DNA of 12,321 nt from CAIMMJ01 sp037131955 (lineage in GTDB: Bacteria > Bacteroidota > Bacteroidia > UBA4408). Shown here one piece after another: positions 1 to 6,263 of the stretch. The position numbers and the translations under genes are program-made. The stretch covers positions 1 to 12,321 of the forward strand of contig JBAXQC010000079.1 in the NCBI GenBank assembly GCA_037131955.1, in the 5' to 3' direction. Below the pieces are notes generated by a model. The model saw only the letters and a list, made by a program, of their open reading frames with translations, searched no databases and had not been told where the DNA came from. Positions within the stretch are counted from its first letter, which is position 1. Every line of letters begins with the position of its first letter.

Positions 1-100
1 CTTGAAAATTAAATCATTTATCAGTGATCCAGAATTTGCAAACCTTGCATGTTTAGAAATATCGAAATAAACTTTTTGCTCTGCACCTTCTAATACATAG
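1..100 (-). pseudogene. Downstream fragment of interrupted kinase-like gene (runs off window)
   Basis: Reading the minus strand from 100 to 1 gives 33 uninterrupted codons beginning YVLEGAEQKVYF and continuing off the left edge. The fragment has no start codon of its own. Extending it rightward past 100 enters the inserted cassette and reaches a stop at 160-162. If 101-892 is removed, it joins in frame to the fragment at 895-1100, the junction reading DMDISN-YVLEGAEQKVYF. The GAEQKVY stretch resembles, from memory, the N-terminal region of a Bacteroidota protein family that I associate with polyvalent-protein kinase-like domains (Kinase-PolyVal). The family assignment is from recall only; the in-frame junction is directly visible. 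Confidence 0.6.
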
Positions 101-225
101 TTATGCCCAAGATTATAAAGACAGTAAAGATAAATTAAGTCTTGATAGTCAGCTTTTAGTCAAATGTCAATATGTCAGATGGATTGAAGTGGAATAAAAA
201 TTGATTTTAAATTCATAAAAAGAAA

Positions 226-750
226 ATGAAAAAGAACCAATTAACAATAACCAGCTCCAGTATTGTGTCATATGCTGGGATTAAAACGCTTGAAAATAAG
301 ATTGACCCTTATACAAGAATGTCATTAGGACTTCTTGCAACAGTAGGATTATCACTTTCAGAAAATCAAACAACCAGAAATATTGGATTAGGGCTTGGTA
401 TAGCATCTTTGCTTCAGTTGTTAGACATAAAAAAAGGAGGAAAAATAACGCGGAATGATTCAAATATTCAATTTTATGTTTTAGACGAGAATCAAGGCGT
501 GACAATATTAGAGCCTGGTCAAACGCCAAGTAATTCCATCGATGGATTAACATTCAAAGGTTTAAATAGTGTTTTTAAAGTGACCAATGGTGTATACGTT
601 GAATTAGGAACGGACAATAGTATCAATTATTCGTTTGGATTTGGGAAGCTAATAAATCAGAATTTAAAAAGTGGGGGCTATAAGTCAAAACAATGGGTTG
701 ACCAGCAAACCGATCTCCGTTGGAAGGAATTATACAATAAATCAATTTAA
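226..750 (+). CDS. Cassette-encoded hypothetical protein with two hydrophobic segments
   Basis: The family is not recognised. The 174-residue protein starts at an ATG preceded by an A-rich stretch, as is usual for Bacteroidota, with no Shine-Dalgarno sequence. Residues 33-46 and 53-66 are hydrophobic, Gly/Leu-rich segments separated by a short polar stretch (SENQTTRN), compatible with a helical hairpin in or at a membrane. A KKGGK basic turn at 69-73 follows, then a soluble, probably beta-rich region (80-145) and a polar tail with two Trp. There is no signal peptide and no catalytic motif that I can name. It is the only ORF in the cassette and ends 3 nt before the attC-like site, the usual tight packing in gene cassettes. 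I see no TAnnTTTG promoter in its leader, so expression may depend on flanking transcription. Codon use looks like the host's. Confidence 0.75.
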   Translation: MKKNQLTITSSSIVSYAGIKTLENKIDPYTRMSLGLLATVGLSLSENQTTRNIGLGLGIASLLQLLDIKKGGKITRNDSNIQFYVLDENQGVTILEPGQTPSNSIDGLTFKGLNSVFKVTNGVYVELGTDNSINYSFGFGKLINQNLKSGGYKSKQWVDQQTDLRWKELYNKSI

Positions 751-753
751 TAC

Positions 754-892
754 TGGGCATAACAGCACATTGGCAATAAGCGGGTTCGCCGCGGCGAATC
801 GTCTCCGCTAGGCAGTTTTGTGGTTACAGAAAGTTCAGTTCTCCGAACAAACTTTTGTGCTAAAAGCCCGCCAATCGCCAATCTTCAAAACG
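754..892 (+). repeat. attC-like recombination site (cassette 3' end)
   Basis: Arms in order: R''-like TGGGCATAAC (754-763), 5-nt spacer, L''-like ATTGGC (769-774), 5-nt internal loop, GCGGG (780-784) plus TT. These fold back on AA(G)CCCGC (864-871, with G866 bulged), a 5-nt loop, L'-like GCCAAT (877-882), a 9-nt spacer and the crossover at G892^TTA. The missing R' half is at the cassette start (GTTATGCCCA, 100-109), as attC biology requires. The loop contains a 14-bp palindrome at 785-798 and an apical nested hairpin at 830-855 (AAAGTT / GTTC-TCC-GAAC / AACTTT). The roughly 139-nt length is at the long end for attC sites. The simple sites differ from the strict RYYYAAC/GTTRRRY consensus at one position, although their mutual complementarity is perfect. 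Confidence 0.7.
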
Positions 893-894
893 TT

Positions 895-1100
895 AGAAAT
901 ATCCATATCTAGTACCCAACACTTATTTTTTTGAGCAAACTCTTTTATGAGCCCTGCTTCTTTTTCTTTGAAGTACTTTGCATTTTTAACCAAGCTGCTT
1001 GCTCCTTTGCTTTTTCTAAGGTAATTGGCAACTGCTTGGATAAATTCTCCATTCCTAAATCTACCTTTCCTGAAATGACATTTTGTAGTTCATGATTCAT
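895..1100 (-). pseudogene. Upstream fragment of interrupted kinase-like gene, with frameshift
   Basis: An ATG at 1100-1098 opens MNHELQNVISGK, after which the frame drifts into a stop at 947-945, giving only 51 residues. From 1065 the neighbouring frame reads 57 codons (starting GRFRNGEFIQAVANYL, including KYFKEKEAGLIKEFAQ and KCWVLDMDIS) that look fully coding and lead into the fragment at 1-100 once the cassette is removed. The switch lies in the run GGAAAGG (1070-1064); one extra G there would repair it. The MN.ELQ.VISGK opening followed by a basic YLR.SKG segment recalls the N-terminus of Bacteroidota proteins with a polyvalent-kinase-like domain, but that is from memory. With a frameshift and an insertion the gene is very likely dead, unless the frameshift is a sequencing error. 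Confidence 0.65.
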
Positions 1101-1205
1101 TTTTTCTTAAATAAAATTACTAGATTTTTATCATTATTTTCCTTTACTCCCTCGGTTGGTGTAAGCCGCGGCGAATTTCTTGTTTACTTCTTAGCTTAAA
1201 GTCCA

Positions 1206-1285
1206 CTCAGCGAAGTGACCTCACGAATTCCTTAGATAAAATATTAAAAATGAGTAAAGAATTGAGTGGGTTTAGCTTCGCTGAG
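1206..1285. repeat. Inverted repeat CTCAGCGAAG / CTTCGCTGAG
   Basis: A perfect 10-bp inverted repeat, with arms at 1206-1215 and 1276-1285 and a 60-nt AT-rich spacer. The left arm overlaps CCACTC (1203-1208), which also pairs with GAGTGG (1264-1269), so two alternative foldings compete. It may be a degenerate intergenic repeat or a remnant of a mobile element; no transposase is present. Confidence 0.5.
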
Positions 1286-1287
1286 AA

Positions 1288-1307
1288 AATTTGGGCAAAG
1301 CCAAATT
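1288..1307 (+). terminator. Small hairpin AATTTGG-GCAAAG-CCAAATT
   Basis: A perfect 7-bp stem with a 6-nt loop, followed by an A-run on the plus strand. On the minus strand no T-run follows the stem. It could be a weak terminator or just part of the repeat-rich leader of ileS; its role is unclear. Confidence 0.25.
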
Positions 1308-1388
1308 AAAAAAAATGATAAAACCACTTTTTGAGGGATACTAATTACTTATTCCAAAAAATCAAGTTCCATAATCGCCCTATTTTTT

Positions 1389-1396
1389 TATCTTTG
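1389..1396 (+). promoter_or_regulatory. Bacteroidota -7 box TATCTTTG upstream of ileS
   Basis: TATCTTTG matches the Bacteroidota sigma-ABfr -7 consensus TAnnTTTG exactly. Transcription would begin near 1402, about 25 nt before the ileS ATG. The -33 TTG element is not convincing at the expected spacing, so this rests on the -7 box and its position. Confidence 0.55.
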
Positions 1397-1427
1397 CACC
1401 TCTTTTTTTAAGAAGTACTAATAATAA

Positions 1428-4400
1428 ATGGAAAAGAAATACAAAGAACACAAAGGCCTTAACTTACCTGCTATTGCAGATGAAATGTTGAGTTTTTGGG
1501 ACAAGGAAAATATATTCGAAAAAAGCGTTACTAACCGCAATGGTGCTGCTCCTTTTGTTTTTTATGAAGGTCCTCCATCTGCCAATGGATTGCCCGGTAT
1601 TCACCACGTTATGGCCCGTAGCATTAAGGATATTTTTTGCAGGTATCAAACCCTAAAAGGAAAACAAGTAAAACGTAAAGCCGGTTGGGATACTCACGGC
1701 TTGCCTGTAGAATTGGGCGTAGAAAAAGCAATGGGTATAACCAAAGACGATATTGGCAAATCTATTTCCATAGAAGATTACAATGCTGCCTGCCGCACAG
1801 ATGTGATGAAATATACCAACATCTGGAACGACCTTACCCGCAAAATGGGTTATTGGGTAGACATGCAAGACCCTTACATTACCTACAAAACCGATTACAT
1901 AGAAAGTGTTTGGTGGCTGCTAAAAAACTTGTATCAAAAAGATTTTATTTACAAAGGATACACCATTCAACCCTACTCTCCTGCTGCGGGCACAGGGCTT
2001 TCGTCGCACGAGCTGAACCAGCCGGGTTGCTACAGAAACGTAAAGGATAGAACGGCTACAGTTATGTTTAAAGTAACTGATGTGGCAAAGAGTGGAATTG
2101 TAAACACAGGTACTAATCTTTACATTTTGGCTTGGACAACTACACCTTGGACTTTGCCAAGCAATACTGCTTTAGCTGTTGGGAAAAATATCGATTATGT
2201 AATTGTAAAAACTTTTCATCCAACATCTGCCTCAAACGAATTGGTGCATTTGGTGCTTGCAAAAAATTTGCTGCACAAATACTTCCCCGAAAAAAATTCA
2301 ATATTAAAATTCGAAGATTTTAAAGCAGGAGACAAAGATTTTCCTTATCAAATTTTGACCGAATTAAAAGGTAAAGACTTAGAAGGAATACAATACGAAC
2401 AACTTTTAAAATTTGCCCAACCCAGCGACGGTGATGCTTTTAGAGTAGTGCTTGGAGACTTTGTAACTACCGAAGACGGAACAGGAATTGTACACATCGC
2501 CCCAAGCTTTGGTGCAGACGATTTTAGAGTGGCCAAACAAAATGGAATTGGCTCTCTTACTTTGGTGGACAAACGTGGAAAGTTTTTGTCCGAAGTGCAA
2601 GACGGTGTTTTTTTATACGGCGAAGAATATGTGAAAGAAGCCTACTTAACAGATGCTGAAAAGGAAACAGAGTTCAAACATCAAAAAAACATTCTTGAAA
2701 GTTCTGGCAAAATTAAAGAGCTAAAAAACTACATCAGTGTGGATGAACGTATAGTTTTGAAATTGCAAGAAGAAGGAAAATTATTTAAAAAAGAAACCTA
2801 CGAACACACCTATCCACATTGTTGGAGAACAGACAAACCGGTGCTTTACTATCCTTTAGATTCTTGGTTTGTGAGAACAACTGCCGTAAAAGACAGGATG
2901 TTAGAATTGAACAAAACCATCAACTGGAAGCCCGAAGCCACTGGAACAGGACGTTTTGGAAACTGGTTGGAGAATTTAGTAGATTGGAATTTATCTCGTT
3001 CTCGCTATTGGGGAATTCCTTTGCCTATCTGGAGAACAGAAGATGCTCAGGAAGAAATTTGCATAGGTTCGGTAGAAGAGCTACAACAAGAAATAGAAAA
3101 AGCAAAAGCTGCAGGCATTAAAACATCAGATAAAGTGGACGATTTGCACCGACCATTTGTGGATGACATTGTTTTGGTATCTCCAACCGGCAAGCCAATG
3201 AAACGTGAATTAGATTTGATAGACGTTTGGTTCGACAGCGGTGCTATGCCTTACGCACAATTGCATTATCCTTTTGAGAACAAAGAATTAATTGACGAAA
3301 AGAAATATTACCCTGCCGATTTTATTGCAGAAGGTGTAGATCAAACCAGAGGTTGGTTTTTTACCTTGCATGCCATTGCTACTATGGTGTTTGATTCTGT
3401 TGCATTTAAAAATGTAGTATCAAACGGATTGGTGTTAGATAAAAATGGCAACAAAATGAGTAAGCGTTTGGGCAACGCCATTGACCCATTTGAAACACTT
3501 TCTAAATACGGACCCGATGCCACACGTTGGTACATGATTACAAACGCTCAGCCTTGGGACAATTTAAAATTTAACCTCGAGGGAATTGCAGAAGTTCAAA
3601 GGGCTTTGTTTGGCACCTTGCACAACACCTATTCGTTTTTTGCTTTGTATGCCAACATTGATGGATTTAAGTATTCAGAAAAAGAAATAGAATTAAACAG
3701 CAGACCAGAAATTGACCGATGGATTATTTCTGAACTGAACACACTAATAAAAGTTGTTGACCAAGCATACGCAGAATACGAGCCTACCAAAGCAGGAAGA
3801 GCAATTGAGTATTTTGTAGATTCTCATTTAAGCAATTGGTATGTACGTTTATGTCGTCGCAGGTTTTGGAAAGGCGAATATTCTGCGGATAAAATTGCAG
3901 CCTATCAAACGCTTTACACGTGCCTAGAAACACTTTCTATACTTATAAGTCCAATTGCTCCATTTTATGCCGATGCTTTGTTTAAAGACTTAAACGACAT
4001 TACCTATAAGCACTCCGTGAGCTCCGTTCATTTAGCAGATTTTCCTGAAGCCGTAGAAACTAATATCAACAAAAAGTTAGAAGAAAGAATGGAGCTTGCT
4101 CAAACCATTTCTTCTATGATTCTTTCTATCCGAAAAAAAGAGAATATAAAAGTAAGACAGCCGCTGAGCAGAATTCAAATACCTATTTTAAATAAAGCCT
4201 TTCAAGAAAATTTAGAATTGGTGAAAGACATTATTTTAAGTGAAGTAAATGTAAAAGCACTGGAATTTGTAACCGAAGAAGAAGTTCAAATAGTAAAAAA
4301 CCTAAAGTTAAACTTTAAAACATTGGGCAAAAAGTACGGGCAAATTATGAAAGATTTGCAAGCCTATGCTGCCCAACATGCTGTTGAAATTATTTCGGAA

Positions 4401-4820
4401 ATAGAAAAGAATGGCAAGTACATTGCAGAAATTGGCTCGGTAAGCGCCGAGCTTTTACCTGAGGACGCAGAAATTATTCCTGTTGATATTCCGGGCTGGA
4501 AAGTTGCCAACCAAGGAAGTTTAACAGTTGCATTAGACATTCATATCTCTGATGAACTAAAACAAGAAGGTTTGGCCAGAGAATTGGTAAACAGAATTCA
4601 AACCATTAGAAAAGAGTCTGATTTTGAGGTAACTGACAAAATAAATGTGAGAATTGTAGCGAAAGATTTGCTAGAAAGTGCAATCAATAACAATAAAACC
4701 TATATTTGCGGCGAAATTTTAGCCAATCAGATAACTATTGTTTCTGAATTAAGTCCCTCAGATTCAGTAATTATAGACTTGGATAACGGTTTAACAACAC
4801 AAATACAAATTAAAAAATAA
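1428..4820 (+). CDS. ileS: Isoleucyl-tRNA synthetase (IleRS2-like, GIHH signature)
   Basis: This cytoplasmic class I synthetase charges tRNA-Ile with isoleucine using ATP. The Rossmann catalytic core is split by the CP1 editing domain. The first signature is GIHH at residues 57-60, in place of canonical HIGH; the second is KMSKR at 676-680. Editing-domain landmarks are TTTPWTLPSN (237-246) and GTGIVHIAPSFGADD (351-365). The anticodon-binding domain and a long C-terminal extension follow, to 1130 residues, longer than the roughly 930-residue E. coli type. I see no C-terminal Cys4 zinc module, in keeping with the IleRS2/eukaryote-like branch usual in this phylum. GxHH-type IleRS2 enzymes are reported to be highly mupirocin-resistant. 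It starts at an ATG after an A/T-rich leader with a -7 box at 1389-1396 and is probably co-transcribed with the DksA-like gene 6 nt downstream. Identification is very secure. Confidence 0.97.
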   Translation: MEKKYKEHKGLNLPAIADEMLSFWDKENIFEKSVTNRNGAAPFVFYEGPPSANGLPGIHHVMARSIKDIFCRYQTLKGKQVKRKAGWDTHGLPVELGVEKAMGITKDDIGKSISIEDYNAACRTDVMKYTNIWNDLTRKMGYWVDMQDPYITYKTDYIESVWWLLKNLYQKDFIYKGYTIQPYSPAAGTGLSSHELNQPGCYRNVKDRTATVMFKVTDVAKSGIVNTGTNLYILAWTTTPWTLPSNTALAVGKNIDYVIVKTFHPTSASNELVHLVLAKNLLHKYFPEKNSILKFEDFKAGDKDFPYQILTELKGKDLEGIQYEQLLKFAQPSDGDAFRVVLGDFVTTEDGTGIVHIAPSFGADDFRVAKQNGIGSLTLVDKRGKFLSEVQDGVFLYGEEYVKEAYLTDAEKETEFKHQKNILESSGKIKELKNYISVDERIVLKLQEEGKLFKKETYEHTYPHCWRTDKPVLYYPLDSWFVRTTAVKDRMLELNKTINWKPEATGTGRFGNWLENLVDWNLSRSRYWGIPLPIWRTEDAQEEICIGSVEELQQEIEKAKAAGIKTSDKVDDLHRPFVDDIVLVSPTGKPMKRELDLIDVWFDSGAMPYAQLHYPFENKELIDEKKYYPADFIAEGVDQTRGWFFTLHAIATMVFDSVAFKNVVSNGLVLDKNGNKMSKRLGNAIDPFETLSKYGPDATRWYMITNAQPWDNLKFNLEGIAEVQRALFGTLHNTYSFFALYANIDGFKYSEKEIELNSRPEIDRWIISELNTLIKVVDQAYAEYEPTKAGRAIEYFVDSHLSNWYVRLCRRRFWKGEYSADKIAAYQTLYTCLETLSILISPIAPFYADALFKDLNDITYKHSVSSVHLADFPEAVETNINKKLEERMELAQTISSMILSIRKKENIKVRQPLSRIQIPILNKAFQENLELVKDIILSEVNVKALEFVTEEEVQIVKNLKLNFKTLGKKYGQIMKDLQAYAAQHAVEIISEIEKNGKYIAEIGSVSAELLPEDAEIIPVDIPGWKVANQGSLTVALDIHISDELKQEGLARELVNRIQTIRKESDFEVTDKINVRIVAKDLLESAINNNKTYICGEILANQITIVSELSPSDSVIIDLDNGLTTQIQIKK

Positions 4821-4826
4821 GAAATT

Positions 4827-6197
4827 ATGGCCAAGAAAGTTGAAAAAAATAAAAAAGTTGCGGCCAAAGCAAAACCTAAAGCTCCGGCAAAAAAAGCGGC
4901 TCCAGTAAAAAAAGTTGCAAAACTGGTGGCAAAAAAAGCAGCTAAACCAGCGCCTAAAAAGGCAGTAAAACCAGTTGCAAAAAAAGTGGTAAAAGTTGCT
5001 CCTAAAAAAGCAGTTAAGCCTGTTGCAAAAAAAGTAACTAAAGTAGCTCCAAAAAAAGTAACTAAATCTGTTGCTAAAAAGGCTGCTAAACAAGTTGCAA
5101 AAAAAGTGGTAAAAGCAGCTCCTAAGAAAGCATTTAAGCCAGTTGCAAAAAAAGCAGTTAAAATAGTACCTAAAAAAACAGCTAAACCCCTTGCAAAGAA
5201 GGTGGCGAAAGTTGCTCCTAAAAAAGTAGCTAAGCCCGCTGCAAAAAAAGTGCTTAAACAAGTAGCAAAGAAAGTAGTTGCAAAAAAAGTGGTTAAGCCA
5301 GCTCCTAAAAAAGCAGTTAAACCAATTGCAAAAAAAGCTACCAAAGTTGGGGCTAAAGTTTCTAAACCAATTGCAAAAACAACAAAGCCAACTAAAGCAG
5401 TTAAAGAAGCACCAAAAGCTAAAGTTTCTAAACCAGTTGCAAAAGTTGTTGCTCCTGCTAAAAAGGCTATTGTACCTGTTTCTAAATCTAAAACACCTGC
5501 GCCAAAAGTAAAAAGTGTTAAGGTTGAAAAAGTTGTAGTTGAAAAAGCGGTTAAAGAAAAAAAGGTAAAAGCAATAAAACCTGAAAAAGTTAAGGTAGAA
5601 AAGCCGGTGAAGATAAAAGCAGAAAAACCGGTAAAAGAAAAAAAGGTAAAGCCAGAAAAAGTAAAACTTCCAAGAAAACCAAAGAAAGGTTCAGACGAGG
5701 CACTTTATACCCGTGACCCAGAAAACAAAAGAAAAGATATAGAAGCAGCTAAACAAATTAGCTATCACATGACCAGTAACAGACCTTCCTCAATGCCAAA
5801 GATTAACAACGATCAACCAAGATTAGAAAAAACAAAATTCAACGAACAAGAGTTACAAGAGTTTAAAGACCTAATAAATAGAAAATTAGACGAAGCAAGA
5901 AGCGATTACGAATTGTTAAAAGATGCATTGTCTCATAAAGACGATAATGGAACAGACGACACTTCGCCAACGTTTAAACTGTTAGAAGATGGCTCTGAAG
6001 TTTTATCTAAAGAAGAAACAACAAACTTAGCTATACGTCAACAAAAGTTTATCCAGAGCTTAGAAATGGCTCTTATACGAATAGAAAATAGAACTTATGG
6101 TATTTGTAGAGTTACAGGGCAAATGATTCCAAAAGAAAGATTGAGAATTGTGCCTCATGCTACTTTAAGTATCGATGCAAAAAAAATGCAACAATAA
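4827..6197 (+). CDS. Histone H1-like tail fused to DksA/TraR-family regulator
   Basis: This 456-residue two-part protein has residues 1 to about 285 made almost only of Lys, Ala, Val and Pro, with imperfect repeats built on APKKAVKPVAKK, as in bacterial histone H1-like DNA-binding tails. From about 225 to 285 the tail shifts to KPEKVKVEKP-type repeats. Residues 335-456 match the Bacteroidota DksA/TraR C-terminal family: a coiled-coil-like helix region, the acidic NGTDDTSPTFK segment (374-384), then YGICRVTG and the HATLSIDAKK end. The zinc finger is degenerate: only Cys427 remains, the other positions being Thr430, Ser448 and Ala451. DksA proteins act in the RNA polymerase secondary channel with ppGpp; whether this one does is not shown. 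The tail suggests nucleic-acid binding. It lies 6 nt after ileS, so is probably in its operon, and ends at the strong terminator at 6218-6250. Confidence 0.85.
   Translation: MAKKVEKNKKVAAKAKPKAPAKKAAPVKKVAKLVAKKAAKPAPKKAVKPVAKKVVKVAPKKAVKPVAKKVTKVAPKKVTKSVAKKAAKQVAKKVVKAAPKKAFKPVAKKAVKIVPKKTAKPLAKKVAKVAPKKVAKPAAKKVLKQVAKKVVAKKVVKPAPKKAVKPIAKKATKVGAKVSKPIAKTTKPTKAVKEAPKAKVSKPVAKVVAPAKKAIVPVSKSKTPAPKVKSVKVEKVVVEKAVKEKKVKAIKPEKVKVEKPVKIKAEKPVKEKKVKPEKVKLPRKPKKGSDEALYTRDPENKRKDIEAAKQISYHMTSNRPSSMPKINNDQPRLEKTKFNEQELQEFKDLINRKLDEARSDYELLKDALSHKDDNGTDDTSPTFKLLEDGSEVLSKEETTNLAIRQQKFIQSLEMALIRIENRTYGICRVTGQMIPKERLRIVPHATLSIDAKKMQQ
4950..5351 (+). repeat. Imperfect 48-bp coding tandem repeats (16-residue period)
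   Basis: Units starting at APKK/VPKK begin at residues 42, 58, 74, 98, 114, 130 and 159 of the H1-like tail, so the spacing is mostly 16 residues (48 bp) with one 24-residue and one 29-residue step. The consensus is close to APKKAVKPVAKKVVKV. The bases are less regular than the protein (mixed GCT/GCA/GCG alanine codons), so the repeats look old and kept by selection on composition. Confidence 0.8.
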
Positions 6198-6217
6198 ACG
6201 TTTATAAATTTATTTCT

Positions 6218-6250
6218 AAAGCCGATTGATATTCTCAATCGGCTTTTTTT
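6218..6250 (+). terminator. Rho-independent terminator after dksA-like gene
   Basis: A perfect 12-bp stem (AAAGCCGATTGA, 6218-6229, with TCAATCGGCTTT, 6235-6246) has a 5-nt loop and is followed by a T-run to 6250. It lies 20 nt after the stop codon and separates the ileS transcript from lspA. Confidence 0.92.
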
Positions 6251-6263
6251 AAACTAAAATATT

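Larger units (their letters stand above)
101..892 (+). mobile_element. Solitary integron-type gene cassette inserted in a coding gene
   Basis: This 792-bp insert has cassette topology. It begins after G100 with TTATGCCCA and ends at G892, followed by TTAGAAAT of the host gene, so both boundaries read G^TTA as expected for tyrosine integron integrase crossover between G and TT. Inside are one plus-strand ORF (226-750) with a 124-nt leader and a structured site at 754-892. The start of that site, TGGGCATAAC, is the exact complement of GTTATGCCCA at the left boundary (10 of 10), which would complete a closed attC when the cassette is circular. Deleting the insert restores the reading frame of the minus-strand gene exactly, which fixes the boundaries independently of any attC model, to within the shared GTTA. 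No integrase gene or second attC is visible. An unrelated element with the same end structure is possible but less economical. Confidence 0.75.
1101..1388. other. Non-coding stretch between kinase-like remnant and ileS
   Basis: I see no convincing gene here. The stretch holds a palindromic GCCGCGGCGAAT (1165-1176) shared with the attC-like site, a 10-bp inverted repeat (1206-1215 with 1276-1285), a second overlapping inverted pair CCACTC/GAGTGG (1203-1208 with 1264-1269), and a small hairpin (1288-1307). On the minus strand a short open stretch ending near 1133 gives KKFAAAYTNRGS, which could be the end of a lost gene, but it is too short to call. Confidence 0.5.

Noticed and set aside
1..159. 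53-codon minus-strand frame treated as one gene fragment
   Set aside because: Codons 101-159 lie in the cassette leader and have no start. Only the part up to 100 matches the interrupted gene.
57..197. Plus-strand open frame ending at 195-197 that reads plausibly (DYKDSKDKLSLDSQLL)
   Set aside because: It has no ATG and crosses the cassette boundary at 100/101, which the restored minus-strand frame places firmly, so it is chance openness in the leader.
101..763. TTATGCCC (101-108) and GGGCATAA (755-762) as terminal inverted repeats of a transposon
   Set aside because: The right copy is 129 nt inside the insert, not at its end (892), there is no transposase, and cassette topology explains the position.
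1134..1180. Minus-strand KKFAAAYTNRGSKGK tail as the end of another gene
   Set aside because: Only about 18 codons are open before an upstream stop and no family match is visible, so it cannot be supported.
4727..5344. Long minus-strand ORFs (205 and 156 residues, Phe/Ala/Thr/Leu- or Cys/Phe-rich) opposite the H1-like tail
   Set aside because: They are the antisense of Lys/Ala/Pro repeats, in which AAA/GCA codons rarely give stops on the other strand. The plus-strand gene is clear and the antisense products are low-complexity.
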